Positions 16,191 through 25,481 of a stretch of 32,148 nt of DNA are shown here, one piece after another. A program made the position numbers and the translations under genes. The notes beneath the pieces were generated by a model. That model had not been told where the DNA came from. It was given only the letters and a program-made list of their open reading frames with translations, and did no database searches. Within the stretch, counting starts at the first letter, position 1, and the number at the start of each line of letters is the position of its first letter. Source of the DNA: Lentimicrobium sp. L6 (lineage in GTDB: Bacteria > Bacteroidota > Bacteroidia > Bacteroidales > UBA12170); contig NZ_JABKCA010000063.1 of the NCBI RefSeq assembly GCF_013166655.1, positions 1-32,148 on the forward strand, read 5' to 3'.

Positions 16191-18152
16191 ATGAAGTTAT
16201 CTGTTATTATTGTCAATTATAATGTCAAGCACTTTTTAGAACAGTGTTTGAATTCTGTGCATCAAGCAACTCAACATGTAGATGCAGAAGTATGGGTGGT
16301 AGACAATAACTCGGTGGATCAATCGGTTGAAATGGTTCGAGAGAAATTTCCTGAGGTTTTGTTGATCGCCAATAAAGACAATCCTGGATTCTCAGTTGCT
16401 AATAATCAGGCCATTAAAAAAAGCAAGGGTGAATATGTTTTATTATTAAACCCCGACACCATAGTTGAAGAATTGACTTTTAAGAAGGTTGTGGATTTTA
16501 TGGATGCACATTCTGATGCTGGTGGCCTTGGAGTAAAAATGGTAGATGGAAATGGCAACTTCCTTCCAGAATCTAAAAGAGGTCTCCCTACTCCTGCTGT
16601 TGCTTTTTATAAGATATTTGGTTTAGCTGCTATTTTCCCAAAATCAAAAACATTTGGAAAATATCATTTGGGATATCTAGATAAGGAAGAAACCAATGAA
16701 ATAGAAGTGCTTTCTGGTGCTTTTATGCTCATGCGTAAGAAAACCTTAGATGAAGTTGGCTTATTAGATGAGACTTTCTTTATGTATGGAGAAGATATCG
16801 ATCTTTCTTATAGAATTACTTTGGGTGGATATAAAAATTATTATTTCCCAGAAACTAGAATCATTCATTATAAAGGAGAAAGCACAAAAAAAGCTAGTGT
16901 GAGCTATGTTTTCACCTTCTATCAAGCCATGATTATTTTTGCCAAGAAACATTTTAGTCTTCGCTATGCCAGTTTATTTACTTTACTGATTAATTTTGCG
17001 ATTTACATGAGAGCTGGGGCTTCTATTGCAAAAAGAATTCTCAACAGAATCTTCTTTCCTGTATTAGATGCTGGAATTTTATATTTTGGATTCTATATGA
17101 TCAAGCAATATTGGGAACAAACTTGGCTAATTCCAACAGGCAGCTACTACCCTCCTCTTTATTTACATTATATCGTCCCCATATACATATCCATACTACT
17201 CGGAGGAGTCTTATTAACTGGAGGATATGACAAGCCTTATCAAGTGCCAAAACTCGTAAAAGGCTTATTCTTTGGTATCATTACCATCTTAGTTATGTAT
17301 GCTTTAATTCCAGATAATTACCGATATAGTAGAGCTATTATCATAGCTGGGACCTTCTGGGGTTTTATTTCTCTTTCCGGTTATCGCTTTGCATTGCAAT
17401 TGGCTGGAGTTTCCGCATTTAATAATGAGGAGGCCAGAAAAAATAGAATTGCTGTGCTTGGTTCCATAGAGGAATCCAATAGAGTAGCTGGTCTAATCAG
17501 CAATATGAAACAGACAAGCTTTATAGGTTTAGTTGGGCTGGACGAGCAGGATAGAAAACAAGAAAACGTTATTGGTTTAGCAGCGCAGTTACAAGATATC
17601 ATTAGGGTTTATAGTATTGGTGAAGTTATCTTTTGCGCCAAAGATTTATCGGCTCAACATATTATCGACCAAATGATTCAGCTCCAAGATCAAGGAGTAG
17701 ATTATAAAATAGCTCCTCAAGAAAGCATGGCTATCATTGGTAGTAATAGTATAAATGCACATAGTGATCTATTTATGATTGAGGTAGATAGTGTTTCTAA
17801 GCCACAGAATAAAAGAAATAAAAGACTGATGGATATCGCACTGAGCATACTCTTCCTTCTCACCTTACCTATTATCATTTGGATGGTGAAAGATAAGCTC
17901 GGTTTCATTAAAAACATTTTCTGTGTGCTTTTCTCAAGAAAAACTTGGGTGGCTTATTATCTAGGTTCTATAGACCAAGAAGTGAAATTACCTAATCTTA
18001 AAAAAGGAGTATTAAACCCAGGAAACGCCTTTACTAAGGAAGATTTAAGTGATGATACACTTTCCCGACTTAACCTTCTCTATTCTAGAGATTATAAAAT
18101 CACCACTGATTTAGAGATTATCTGGAAGGGATTTTCTTTTTTGGGGAATTAG
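16191..18152 (+). CDS. Family 2 glycosyltransferase fused to a sugar-phosphate-transferase-like membrane/Rossmann region
   Basis: A 653-residue membrane protein for surface polysaccharide or lipid-linked glycan assembly. Residues 1-255 are a GT2 domain of the rhamnosyltransferase type: VIIVNYN, VVDNNS, the metal-binding NPDT (87-90) and FMYGEDIDLSYR (GEDID 200-204). Residues about 258-400 contain several membrane helices. From R419 (RIAVLGSIEESNRVAG) there is a Rossmann-like domain matching the central region of WcaJ-type polyprenyl-phosphate sugar-1-phosphate transferases, followed by NKRLMDIALSILFLLTLP, the form of their next membrane hairpin. The catalytic part of such transferases is absent; only about 90 residues follow. 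The GT2 half is probably the active one and the rest may anchor or regulate. Own promoter box; the lipoprotein gene follows 80 bp on. Confidence 0.82.
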   Translation: MKLSVIIVNYNVKHFLEQCLNSVHQATQHVDAEVWVVDNNSVDQSVEMVREKFPEVLLIANKDNPGFSVANNQAIKKSKGEYVLLLNPDTIVEELTFKKVVDFMDAHSDAGGLGVKMVDGNGNFLPESKRGLPTPAVAFYKIFGLAAIFPKSKTFGKYHLGYLDKEETNEIEVLSGAFMLMRKKTLDEVGLLDETFFMYGEDIDLSYRITLGGYKNYYFPETRIIHYKGESTKKASVSYVFTFYQAMIIFAKKHFSLRYASLFTLLINFAIYMRAGASIAKRILNRIFFPVLDAGILYFGFYMIKQYWEQTWLIPTGSYYPPLYLHYIVPIYISILLGGVLLTGGYDKPYQVPKLVKGLFFGIITILVMYALIPDNYRYSRAIIIAGTFWGFISLSGYRFALQLAGVSAFNNEEARKNRIAVLGSIEESNRVAGLISNMKQTSFIGLVGLDEQDRKQENVIGLAAQLQDIIRVYSIGEVIFCAKDLSAQHIIDQMIQLQDQGVDYKIAPQESMAIIGSNSINAHSDLFMIEVDSVSKPQNKRNKRLMDIALSILFLLTLPIIIWMVKDKLGFIKNIFCVLFSRKTWVAYYLGSIDQEVKLPNLKKGVLNPGNAFTKEDLSDDTLSRLNLLYSRDYKITTDLEIIWKGFSFLGN

Positions 18153-18232
18153 TAAGAAGTACAATATATGGCTTAAGTTCCTAGAATATTTAAGCTTTTA
18201 ATCAAAAAAATACACTCTTATTTAAAAGAAGG

Positions 18233-18733
18233 ATGCGCAAAAAGAAATTATTTGGATTACTAGCAATTGGCCTTATAGTTATGTTCGGTTGCGAACAAAG
18301 AAGCTCTGATTATTCAGACTCTATGCCTGATGATTTTAATTTCATTGCAAATATCGCTGATAATTCCTACATTCTTGATACCTATAGAGGTAAACTGACA
18401 AAGACAATTGATTGGAAACGTGACACTACTATCTCATATCAATTACCAATTGGAGAGAAACAAAAGATTTATAAGTTATTAAAGAATATTGATATTTATA
18501 AATACCCATTGAACTATGCACCAACATCGACAGTGAAAATATCACCTACTTTTTCTTATTGTTTCAAATTTACAATTAACGGAATTGACCATAAGATAAA
18601 TTGGAAAGAAAACACAGAATCTGAGATCAAAGAAGCAAGAGAATTGAGAAAACTTTTTCTTGAAATTCAAAATATCTTAGAAAAAGACGAATTAATCATA
18701 GAATTACCTTTATCAAAAAGAGCATTTTATTAA
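18233..18733 (+). CDS. Small lipoprotein of unknown function
   Basis: A 166-residue protein I do not recognise. Residues 1-19 are a lipoprotein signal peptide with three lysines, a hydrophobic core and lipobox VMFG before C20, so it should be acylated and membrane-bound. The mature part is small, Lys/Ile/Tyr-rich and without obvious catalytic motifs. A purine-rich AAAGAAGG sits immediately before the ATG. It lies 80 bp after the glycosyltransferase with no exact promoter box in between, so read-through is possible but not shown. Confidence 0.72.
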   Translation: MRKKKLFGLLAIGLIVMFGCEQRSSDYSDSMPDDFNFIANIADNSYILDTYRGKLTKTIDWKRDTTISYQLPIGEKQKIYKLLKNIDIYKYPLNYAPTSTVKISPTFSYCFKFTINGIDHKINWKENTESEIKEARELRKLFLEIQNILEKDELIIELPLSKRAFY

Positions 18734-18840
18734 AAAAGAAGCTATTTCGCAGATCTACTCAGAAGAAGGGAAGCCTTGTTCTACCCAGTCCATGCCAATC
18801 CGCTAAACAATTGTCATCAGTGTTCTATCTTAAAATGCAC

Positions 18841-18873
18841 AAAAAAAACCCACTCAATCAAGAGAGGGCTTTT
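18841..18873 (-). terminator. Intrinsic terminator after the ornithine carbamoyltransferase gene
   Basis: CCCACTC (18849-18855) and GAGAGGG (18862-18868) form a stem with one mismatch. Read on the minus strand it is followed by an eight-T run (A8 at 18841-18848). It lies 25 bp beyond the gene's stop codon. Confidence 0.75.
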
Positions 18874-18897
18874 CTTATATTCTATTATTCAGATTTC

Positions 18898-19899
18898 TTA
18901 AGCACCTAAAGTGGCTACCATAACAGCTTTAATGGTGTGTAATCTATTTTCTGCTTCGTCAAAAACAATAGAGTTTTCACTTTCGAATACTTCTTCGTTT
19001 ACCTCCATACCATCGATACCGAATTTTTGGAAAATCTCTTCTCCAACAGTTGTCTGACGGTTGTGGAAAGCTGGAAGACAATGCATGAATTTACACTTTG
19101 GGTTTCCAGTAGCATCCATCATGGCTTTATTCACTTGGTAAGGCTTTAATAACTCAATACGTGTTTTCCAAACCTCGTCTGGCTCACCCATACTTACCCA
19201 TACATCAGTATAAATAAAATCACATCCTTTAACACCTTCTTCAACGTTATCAGTAACGATGATTTCAGCACCAGTTTCAGCAGCTATTTCTTTAGCTTGA
19301 GCAACTAGTACATCAGTTGGTTGAACGCTTTTTGGAGCAACAGAACGGAATTTCATTCCCATTTTAGCAGCACCAATCATTAATGAATTACCCATATTAT
19401 TTTGGGCATCACCAACATAAGCGAAAGTAACTTCGTGAAGTGGCTTATCACTATGTTCCATCATGGTGAGGAAGTCAGCAAGAATTTGTGTAGGGTGAAA
19501 CTCAGTAGTTAATCCATTCCAAACAGGAACACCAGCATGAGCACCTAATTCTTCAACTATATCTTGTCCAAATCCACGATATTCAATACCATCATACATA
19601 CGTCCTAAAACGCGAGCAGTATCTTTCATAGATTCTTTTTTACCAATTTGCGAACCGGAAGGGCCTAAATAGGTTACTGTTCCACCTTGGTCATGAACTG
19701 CTACTTCAAAAGCACAACGAGTTCTGGTAGAAGCTTTCTCAAAAATTAAAGCTATATTTTTGCCTTTTAGTGTCTGTGTCTCTGTTCCGGCATATTTAGC
19801 CTTTTTCAAATCCATTGATAAATCAAGGAGAAATTTGATTTCTTTTGGGCTGAAATCTGATAATTTCAAAAAGTTACGGTTTCTTAAGTTGTAAGCCAT
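18898..19899 (-). CDS. argF: Ornithine carbamoyltransferase (ArgF/ArcB type)
   Basis: Transfers the carbamoyl group from carbamoyl phosphate to ornithine, giving citrulline. At 333 residues it is full length. STRTR at 57-61 binds carbamoyl phosphate, HPTQ is at 135-138, the ornithine-binding DVWVSMGEP is at 232-240, and HCLPAFH at 273-279 holds the catalytic cysteine. It closely resembles the long OTCases of proteobacterial ArgI/ArcB type rather than the N-acetyl- or N-succinylornithine carbamoyltransferases used in many Bacteroidota. No other arg or arc gene adjoins, so anabolic versus catabolic use cannot be decided here. It has its own -7 box with a leader of about 75 nt and its own terminator. 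Confidence 0.93.
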   Translation of the reverse strand: MAYNLRNRNFLKLSDFSPKEIKFLLDLSMDLKKAKYAGTETQTLKGKNIALIFEKASTRTRCAFEVAVHDQGGTVTYLGPSGSQIGKKESMKDTARVLGRMYDGIEYRGFGQDIVEELGAHAGVPVWNGLTTEFHPTQILADFLTMMEHSDKPLHEVTFAYVGDAQNNMGNSLMIGAAKMGMKFRSVAPKSVQPTDVLVAQAKEIAAETGAEIIVTDNVEEGVKGCDFIYTDVWVSMGEPDEVWKTRIELLKPYQVNKAMMDATGNPKCKFMHCLPAFHNRQTTVGEEIFQKFGIDGMEVNEEVFESENSIVFDEAENRLHTIKAVMVATLGA

Positions 19900-19977
19900 A
19901 ATTTTATATTTAAAAAAGTTTATAAATCATTTGATGACCATTTAAACGCCTTAAATTGGTCTTCAAATTTCTAGGGG

Positions 19978-19985
19978 CAAAAGTA
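19978..19985 (-). promoter_or_regulatory. -7 box TACTTTTG upstream of the ornithine carbamoyltransferase gene
   Basis: An exact TAnnTTTG on the minus strand, 78 nt before the start codon, giving the longest predicted leader among the boxes listed. An arginine-responsive operator could lie in or near it, but none was recognised. Confidence 0.5.
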
Positions 19986-20026
19986 TTATTTTCGGAGGAT
20001 ATATTGAGAAGTATTTTGGCTTTCTC

Positions 20027-20062
20027 AAAAAAAAACTCCGTTTTAATTAAAAAACAGAGTTT
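20027..20062 (-). terminator. Intrinsic terminator after sucD
   Basis: AAACTC (20033-20038) pairs with GAGTTT (20057-20062). The stem is extended by GTTTT/AAAAC past a C/A mismatch. On the minus strand a run of nine T follows (A9 at 20027-20035). It lies about 40 bp beyond the sucD stop. Confidence 0.8.
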
Positions 20063-20104
20063 CACTTATTATATAATTGATGATATATAAATTCAAAGTC
20101 TATT

Positions 20105-20974
20105 TTACCCCAATAATTCTTTCATTTTTGTGCCAATATCGGCTGGACTATCAACCACATGAATACCACAATCCACCATGATCGCTTTTTTGGCTTCAGC
20201 AGTATCCTCTACTCCACCAATGATTGCACCGGCATGCCCCATGGTTCTACCTTTAGGAGCGGTAGCACCAGCAATAAAACCAACAACAGGCTTATTACCA
20301 AATTCTTTCACATAACGAGCAGCTTCGGCTTCCATTCCACCACCAATTTCACCAATCATCACAATTCCTTTTGTTTCAGGATCGTTCATGAATAGTTCCA
20401 TGGCATCTTTTGTAGTTGTTCCGATTATAGGGTCTCCACCAATACCAATTGCAGTAGTTTGTCCCAAACCTGCTTTTGTTAACTGATCAACAGCTTCATA
20501 AGTCAATGTACCAGAACGACTAACTACACCCACTTTACCTGGTTGATGAATAAAGGCTGGCATGATACCAACTTTAGCTTCACCAGGAGTAATAATTCCA
20601 GGACAGTTAGGGCCAATTAAACGGCTATTCTTATCTGTTAGGTATTCTTTAACCTTCACCATATCAGAAGTTGGAATTCCTTCTGTAATACAAACGATGA
20701 CTTCGATACCAGCGCTGGCAGCTTCCATTACAGCATCAGCAGCAAATGCTGGCGGTACAAAGATTAAAGATACATTTGCTCCCGCTTTTTCTACAGCTTC
20801 TGCAACCGTATTAAAAACAGGTTTGTTGAGATGAGTTTGTCCACCTTTACCAGGTGTGACTCCACCGACTACATTAGTTCCGTACTCTATCATTTGGGTT
20901 GCATGAAAAGTACCTTCCGTTCCTGTAAATCCCTGAACGATGATTTTAGAATCTTTATTAACGAGTATGCTCAT
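20105..20974 (-). CDS. sucD: Succinyl-CoA synthetase alpha subunit
   Basis: Alpha subunit of the TCA-cycle succinate-CoA ligase, which works as a heterodimer or tetramer with SucC. The start at 20974 (MSILVNKD) gives 289 residues, the usual family length; the open frame extends 30 codons further upstream but reads through the promoter region. Seen: [10 protein letters not shown] (CoA-binding start), [22 protein letters not shown], and the phosphohistidine loop [10 protein letters not shown] with H247. It stands alone with its own promoter and terminator; sucC is not adjacent. Confidence 0.96.
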   Translation of the reverse strand: MSILVNKDSKIIVQGFTGTEGTFHATQMIEYGTNVVGGVTPGKGGQTHLNKPVFNTVAEAVEKAGANVSLIFVPPAFAADAVMEAASAGIEVIVCITEGIPTSDMVKVKEYLTDKNSRLIGPNCPGIITPGEAKVGIMPAFIHQPGKVGVVSRSGTLTYEAVDQLTKAGLGQTTAIGIGGDPIIGTTTKDAMELFMNDPETKGIVMIGEIGGGMEAEAARYVKEFGNKPVVGFIAGATAPKGRTMGHAGAIIGGVEDTAEAKKAIMVDCGIHVVDSPADIGTKMKELLG

Positions 20975-21007
20975 TTTGTTATTAGGTTTTTTGTTTTTTA
21001 GAGGATT

Positions 21008-21015
21008 CAAAGTTA
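21008..21015 (-). promoter_or_regulatory. -7 box TAACTTTG upstream of sucD
   Basis: An exact TAnnTTTG on the minus strand, 33 nt before the chosen sucD start. A TTTTG (CAAAA from 21032) lies 16 bp further upstream, close to the expected -33 spacing. Its position supports the 20974 start. Confidence 0.6.
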
Positions 21016-21087
21016 AAAGATTTTCCCATATCAAAAGGAATTTTCCTAGATTTCTAATCCTCAATATTATTTATTTATATAGAATAA

Positions 21088-21113
21088 AATACCTTTTGCC
21101 CTATTCGGGTATT
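21088..21113 (-). terminator. Possible weak terminator after the methyltransferase gene
   Basis: AATACC (21088-21093) and GGTATT (21108-21113) are inverted. On the minus strand TTTTATTCT follows. The stem is short and the loop is 14 nt, so support is modest. Confidence 0.35.
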
Positions 21114-21119
21114 CCAATA

Positions 21120-22184
21120 CTACTTTTTACATTTCAAAAGGGTATGACTCACTCCTAAACCATCAATATCTTCAGCTATTTCGAAGCCTACCTTTTTTAC
21201 CAAACGAATCATATCATCACTGTGATACATTCTGCTATTTCCGTTAGCCAAAGCAGTGAAGTATAAACTTGTCATATTTAAACTATAGCTACTAGCCACA
21301 TATTTCTGACGATCCCAATAGGTTTCATTGATATAAAGGATTCCACCTGGAACTAAAGCATCGAAAGCTCTAGATAAAAGATGAGTGATTTCCTCCTCAG
21401 AGAAGCAATCTAAAAACTGGCTCATCCAAATGGCATCTGCATTATTAGGATAAGCGTTTTTGGGGTTTAATAAGTCAATGGGGAAACCATCTATTCTATC
21501 CGATAAATCAACACTTTCAATATTTTGATAAGCGACATTAAGTTGGCCTGGTAGATCAAGGATGGTAATTTTTACATCTGGATTATACTGAGCGGCTTTG
21601 ATACTAAATTTACCAGTATTTCCTCCAATATCTAATAAGTGCTTTGGTTTATCAGCAAATATTAGTGGCATGACTAATGGAAAAACCAAATCGGAATAAT
21701 AATGATCAAATTTAAACCATGAATCCTGAACTTTTTCAGGTAAAGAAGAAAGTCCTTCATAAATGGTTTTCCATTTTCCAAATACTTTTAACCCTTCTGG
21801 TTTTCCATTTATTACAGAATCCTCTAAGTTATAGAATCCTTGATAGTTAACATCCTGAACAAAGTCCATATTGGCTTCGGTAAGCGGATCGTTAAGAATA
21901 AAATACCCTGTTTTAGTCAGGATGAATTTATCATCTTTTTGCATCACCACACCGCAGCTAATACCAGCATCGAGTAATACTTGAACACTATATTTTGATA
22001 GTTTTAATTCTTCTGAAATATCTTCAACGAGGATGCCTTTTTTACGAGACTCCTCTACTTTTTTTAATATACCTAAATCTCGCATCACGCGAACTGCTTG
22101 AAAGGCGATAGGACCAAAAGCTATTTTTTGAGCTTCGAATTTAGCATCTAATGCTGATAATTTATCTGAACCAAAGTTTCTCAT
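21120..22184 (-). CDS. SAM-dependent O-methyltransferase (family 2 / acetylserotonin-OMT fold)
   Basis: A 354-residue methyltransferase. Residues about 15-110 form the winged-helix dimerisation domain ([14 protein letters not shown], then [13 protein letters not shown]). The Rossmann part has SAM motif [10 protein letters not shown] (183-191) and the acidic residue D210 in ITILDLPGQ that binds the ribose. This domain order is typical of small-molecule O-methyltransferases acting on aromatic or polyketide-type hydroxyls. The substrate is unknown and no biosynthetic neighbours point to one. Its ATG overlaps the stop of yidD by four bases (22181-22184), so translation is probably coupled. Confidence 0.85.
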   Translation of the reverse strand: MRNFGSDKLSALDAKFEAQKIAFGPIAFQAVRVMRDLGILKKVEESRKKGILVEDISEELKLSKYSVQVLLDAGISCGVVMQKDDKFILTKTGYFILNDPLTEANMDFVQDVNYQGFYNLEDSVINGKPEGLKVFGKWKTIYEGLSSLPEKVQDSWFKFDHYYSDLVFPLVMPLIFADKPKHLLDIGGNTGKFSIKAAQYNPDVKITILDLPGQLNVAYQNIESVDLSDRIDGFPIDLLNPKNAYPNNADAIWMSQFLDCFSEEEITHLLSRAFDALVPGGILYINETYWDRQKYVASSYSLNMTSLYFTALANGNSRMYHSDDMIRLVKKVGFEIAEDIDGLGVSHTLLKCKK

Positions 22185-22468
22185 TGTAGTCTATTTTCTA
22201 CTTGTTTTGATTTGTATGTTACTTTAATAATAATCACAGGAACAGGGTCGTAACCTCTAGTTCCCCATGGATGACATCTGGATATTCTATTGGCTGCCAG
22301 CACTGACCCTTCTATAATTCCATGTTTTTTTAATGCTTGAAGACTATATTCAGAACAAGTGGGAATATGCCTACAACTTGCTGGCAAAAGTGGAGAAATG
22401 ACATATCTATAAAAATGAATGGGTAAACTCATTCCTTCTACCGCTATTTTACTCCAATCTACCTTCAA
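22181..22468 (-). CDS. yidD: Membrane protein insertion efficiency factor YidD
   Basis: A small amphipathic protein that helps YidC-dependent insertion of inner-membrane proteins. The 95-residue length suits the family. The core shows [28 protein letters not shown] and [18 protein letters not shown], the family's cysteine-rich and C-terminal signatures. In many bacteria it adjoins rpmH, rnpA and yidC; here it instead heads a two-gene unit with a methyltransferase. A -7 box lies 14 nt before the start. Confidence 0.94.
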   Translation of the reverse strand: MKVDWSKIAVEGMSLPIHFYRYVISPLLPASCRHIPTCSEYSLQALKKHGIIEGSVLAANRISRCHPWGTRGYDPVPVIIIKVTYKSKQVENRLQ

Positions 22469-22482
22469 TGCTTATCTTTTCG

Positions 22483-22490
22483 CAAATGTA
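22483..22490 (-). promoter_or_regulatory. -7 box TACATTTG upstream of yidD
   Basis: An exact TAnnTTTG on the minus strand, 14 nt before the yidD start. Confidence 0.55.
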
Positions 22491-22521
22491 AAAAATTATT
22501 CGCAGTTGTTTTAATATTAAA

Positions 22522-22570
22522 TGAATGATTCAATGAGGGAATGCCTGAATGAATGATCGAATGATTGATT
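22522..22570. repeat. Degenerate GAATGAT-type short repeats
   Basis: Within 49 bp the motif GAATGAT or a close variant recurs about four times (near 22523, 22546-22556 and 22559), with related CAATGAG and GAATGCC between. It lies in the gene-free stretch between yidD and xseB. Low-complexity sequence; function unknown. Confidence 0.6.
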
Positions 22571-22705
22571 AGCATATTATCCAGCTCAACCCAACCACAT
22601 TATGAGTCTAGTTTTCAAAACCTTATTAAATCAGAGTATTTATCGATAGGATAAGGCAAACTAACGCATTTGTATTCAGTAATTACACATTAATCCTCAT
22701 TATTC

Positions 22706-22729
22706 ACTGTTAACTGTTAGTTGTTAACT
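22706..22729. repeat. Degenerate heptamer repeat ACTGTTA after xseB
   Basis: ACTGTTA, ACTGTTA and GTTGTTA in tandem, then ACT, directly beyond the xseB stop. The period (7) and composition recall the CTGGTTA array at 1-56, and both lie immediately 3' of minus-strand genes. Confidence 0.6.
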
Positions 22730-22737
22730 AAATGGTA

Positions 22738-22938
22738 TTAATCTTCCTCAAATTGCCCTAGAATCTCATTCACATCATTCTCAGTCTGACGTAATTTAGT
22801 TTGGCAAAACTTCAGTAACTCAGCAGCTCGTTTTACCTTTTTTGACAACTCATCAATACCAATTCCTTCTCCTTCTATCTCGGATACTATATGTTGTAAT
22901 TCGCTTAAAGCGGACTCGTATGTTAGTTTCTTTGCCAT
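22738..22938 (-). CDS. xseB: Exodeoxyribonuclease VII small subunit
   Basis: A 66-residue helical subunit; several copies bind each XseA to form exonuclease VII, which degrades single-stranded DNA. It has the family pattern TYESALSELQHIVSEIE and LSKKVKRAAELLKFCQTKL. The start codon is two bases after the xseA stop, so the two genes are one transcriptional unit. Confidence 0.95.
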   Translation of the reverse strand: MAKKLTYESALSELQHIVSEIEGEGIGIDELSKKVKRAAELLKFCQTKLRQTENDVNEILGQFEED

Positions 22939-22940
22939 AA

Positions 22941-24374
22941 TTATGATTTGATAATTTTACTTTTGATGCTTCCGTCTGCTAATTGGGTTTCTATTTCTAT
23001 ACCCTCCTCTAAAAAGGCTGAATTCGTTATCGCTTTTCCATTCTGACGGGTAATACTGAATCCTCTTTTTAAAAGATTCTCAGGCTTCGATACCTTAATC
23101 AGTTGCTTTATATAATCTAACTTATTATGCTCTTTATCAATATTTAATAAAACATAATGTATTAATTGTTTTGATGGATATAAACCTGTACTTTCTCTAT
23201 GAATAAAATCCTTAGCTACCAATTCAACAGTTCTCTTTTGATGCCCAACAATAGCGTCCTGATCCTTAATAGAAGACTTAGATAAATATAAAACATCATT
23301 CTTAAATTGCTGAATTTGACTTTTGTATTGATGAATTAATTCCATGGTAGATTGATTGGCAGAAAAGCTAAGTTCTCGTATTTCTGATTTCTCAGATTGA
23401 AGTAACTCAAAACTTGCCTTTGCCATTCTTGAGGAGCCTTTTTCTAGCTGATACTTCCGCTCTGCAATATGGTCTTGAGTGAATTCCATCACAAAAGAAA
23501 ACAAACCCTTTACTTGGTTTTCAAAGTCAAAATTATGCTGGATGATATATTCTGCTACTGCTGTTGGTGTTTTCAAACGAGTATGAGCAATCATATCCGT
23601 TACCGATTGGTCACGCTCATGGCCTATTCCACTTAGTATTGGAAAGTAAGATTGAGCCAAACGTGCATTTAAACTATAGTCATCAAAACAAGCCAAATCT
23701 AAATTGGAGCCTCCTCCTCTAATGATTACCAAAGCATCATATTCTATACCAGTAGCTTCTAATTTTTCCAAAGCTAAAACAATGGATTCAGGAGCTTTAT
23801 CACCCTGCATAACAGCCGGATATAACTTTACATTAAACTGATAGCCATTTACATTCTGCTCCAATTGATTCATAAAATCCTGATAACCGGCAGCAGATTC
23901 CGATGAAATAATAGCAATGTTCTGCAATACTGATGGTAAAACATATTGCTTATTAAAATCAAATAAATCCTCATCTTGTAATCGCTTGATGGTTTCTTGT
24001 TTCTGGCGCTCTAACTCACCCAAAGAATAGGATGGATCAATATCTAAAACCTGAAAACTTAGGCCATAAACGGGATGGAAATCAACACTTAATTGAAGGA
24101 GCACCTTCATTCCAGTTTTTACAGTTTCTTTAGTCACATCCTCAAAAGCACGCATGATTTGTTGCCTACGAGAACTCCAAAGATTAGCTCTTGCCTTGGC
24201 GATAATCTGATGATTCGATTTCTCCACCAACTCCAAATACATATGTCCACGAGCAGAACCAGAAACATTCGCCAATTCAGCAACCACCCAATAAGAATGG
24301 TCGAAAGAGGAACGAATCACCATTTGTAATTCACTCATTAAATCGGAAAGGCTATAATTCTGTTGCTCTGGCAT
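22941..24374 (-). CDS. xseA: Exodeoxyribonuclease VII large subunit
   Basis: Catalytic subunit of exonuclease VII (477 residues). Residues about 5-105 are the N-terminal OB fold (tRNA_anti-like) for ssDNA binding: SYWVVAELANVSGSARGHMYLEL. The catalytic domain shows IIRGGGSNLDL, then GIGHERDQSVTDMIAHTRLKTPTAVAE, the conserved block with metal-binding and catalytic residues. A long coiled-coil region follows (about 285-400), then a short C-terminal segment (NLLKRGFSITRQNGK). Paired with xseB downstream. It is divergent from the hydrolase lipoprotein, with both promoter boxes in the ~207-bp gap. Confidence 0.96.
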   Translation of the reverse strand: MPEQQNYSLSDLMSELQMVIRSSFDHSYWVVAELANVSGSARGHMYLELVEKSNHQIIAKARANLWSSRRQQIMRAFEDVTKETVKTGMKVLLQLSVDFHPVYGLSFQVLDIDPSYSLGELERQKQETIKRLQDEDLFDFNKQYVLPSVLQNIAIISSESAAGYQDFMNQLEQNVNGYQFNVKLYPAVMQGDKAPESIVLALEKLEATGIEYDALVIIRGGGSNLDLACFDDYSLNARLAQSYFPILSGIGHERDQSVTDMIAHTRLKTPTAVAEYIIQHNFDFENQVKGLFSFVMEFTQDHIAERKYQLEKGSSRMAKASFELLQSEKSEIRELSFSANQSTMELIHQYKSQIQQFKNDVLYLSKSSIKDQDAIVGHQKRTVELVAKDFIHRESTGLYPSKQLIHYVLLNIDKEHNKLDYIKQLIKVSKPENLLKRGFSITRQNGKAITNSAFLEEGIEIETQLADGSIKSKIIKS

Positions 24375-24388
24375 GGAGATATTTTCTA

Positions 24389-24396
24389 CAAAAATA
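24389..24396 (-). promoter_or_regulatory. -7 box TATTTTTG upstream of xseA-xseB
   Basis: An exact TAnnTTTG on the minus strand, 14 nt before the xseA start. Confidence 0.5.
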
Positions 24397-24518
24397 GTAA
24401 AAGCTTCTATAGAATATAAATATTAGAGTTTTTTGGGAAGAATATTTTAGGCAAAACCTTCTGCTTAGTGTGGAATTCAATTTTTTGAATATTTTAGTGT
24501 ATAAGTAATTAAATTTTC

Positions 24519-24526
24519 TATATTTG
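24519..24526 (+). promoter_or_regulatory. -7 box TATATTTG upstream of the hydrolase lipoprotein
   Basis: An exact TAnnTTTG on the plus strand, 55 nt before the start at 24582. Divergent from the xseA box. Confidence 0.5.
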
Positions 24527-24581
24527 AAATTGCAATGAGCTTTTGCAATCGCACATATTAAGGCATTAAACATCAAGACTT

Positions 24582-25463
24582 ATGAAAATTAGATTATGGG
24601 TTTTATTATTATCTAGCCTCCTCATTATCACTTCTTGTAGAGATAAAGAGGATACTCAAAATCAAGAAACCCCAACTGAAACATTTCAGTTTAGCGACCC
24701 AAACGAGTTCAATAGAGATGCTGCTCCTTTAAGTATTCCAATAATAATACCGTCAGATAATAAACTAGCAGCCAGAATCTTACTAACTACTGGCAAAAGC
24801 ACAAAACCTACAGTTATATTTCTACATGGTAACCCTGGGTTTGAAAAAAATGAGGATATTGGTCAAGCATTAAGAAGAAATGGCTATAACAGCGTATTCT
24901 TTTCCTATTCAGGAACATGGGGTAATAATGGTTATTTTAGCTATTCTCAAAGTTTGCAAGATACAAAGGATGTGTATGAGTATTTAATTCAAAACTCAAA
25001 GAAATGGAGAATAAATACAGAGGAGATTTACCTTTTGGGTCATAGCATGGGTGGTGATATAGCTCTTATAGCTCTTGAAGAAATAAAAGGCATTAAAGGA
25101 GTGATTGCATTAGACCCTTGGAGTGGCTATTATGTTTTGAATCATAAAATCGACAAGCAAAGAATAAAATACATTACTAATTTAGAACAAAGACCTTGTA
25201 TAAATTTGGTTTCTGGGGAGAGCTTTGTAAATGATGCGATGTCAAATGCAAGGATGAACCTAGACAACTCATTAAAAAACAACCCTAAATCTATTCTCAA
25301 AATATTTAGCACTGACAGAGAGCAGTCTACTTTTATAAGTTTTCATCAGAATATGACTCAGGAAAACATGATAGTATTAGATGCATGTGACCATTCCTTT
25401 TCTGATAAAAGAATTAGTTTAGCAAAGACTATATATAACTGGTTAGAAAGTCACAATCAATAA
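24582..25463 (+). CDS. Alpha/beta-hydrolase lipoprotein
   Basis: A 293-residue predicted lipoprotein serine hydrolase. Residues 1-18 are the signal peptide with lipobox IITS before C19. The next residues RDKED resemble the Lys-plus-two-acidic surface-export signal of Bacteroidota lipoproteins, shifted by one position, so surface exposure is possible. The fold is clear: oxyanion-hole motif FLHGNPG, nucleophile elbow GHSMGG (S155), an acid candidate in ALDPWSG, and a late histidine in DACDHSF. Substrate unknown; esterase, lipase-like or peptidase activity are all possible. It stands alone, with its own promoter box and a terminator shared with def. Confidence 0.85.
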   Translation: MKIRLWVLLLSSLLIITSCRDKEDTQNQETPTETFQFSDPNEFNRDAAPLSIPIIIPSDNKLAARILLTTGKSTKPTVIFLHGNPGFEKNEDIGQALRRNGYNSVFFSYSGTWGNNGYFSYSQSLQDTKDVYEYLIQNSKKWRINTEEIYLLGHSMGGDIALIALEEIKGIKGVIALDPWSGYYVLNHKIDKQRIKYITNLEQRPCINLVSGESFVNDAMSNARMNLDNSLKNNPKSILKIFSTDREQSTFISFHQNMTQENMIVLDACDHSFSDKRISLAKTIYNWLESHNQ

Positions 25464-25481
25464 AATTCCTATTTTAAGGAT

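Noticed and set aside
20975-21064. Longer sucD product starting at 21064
   Set aside because: It would add 30 residues absent from the family and read through the -7 box at 21008-21015.
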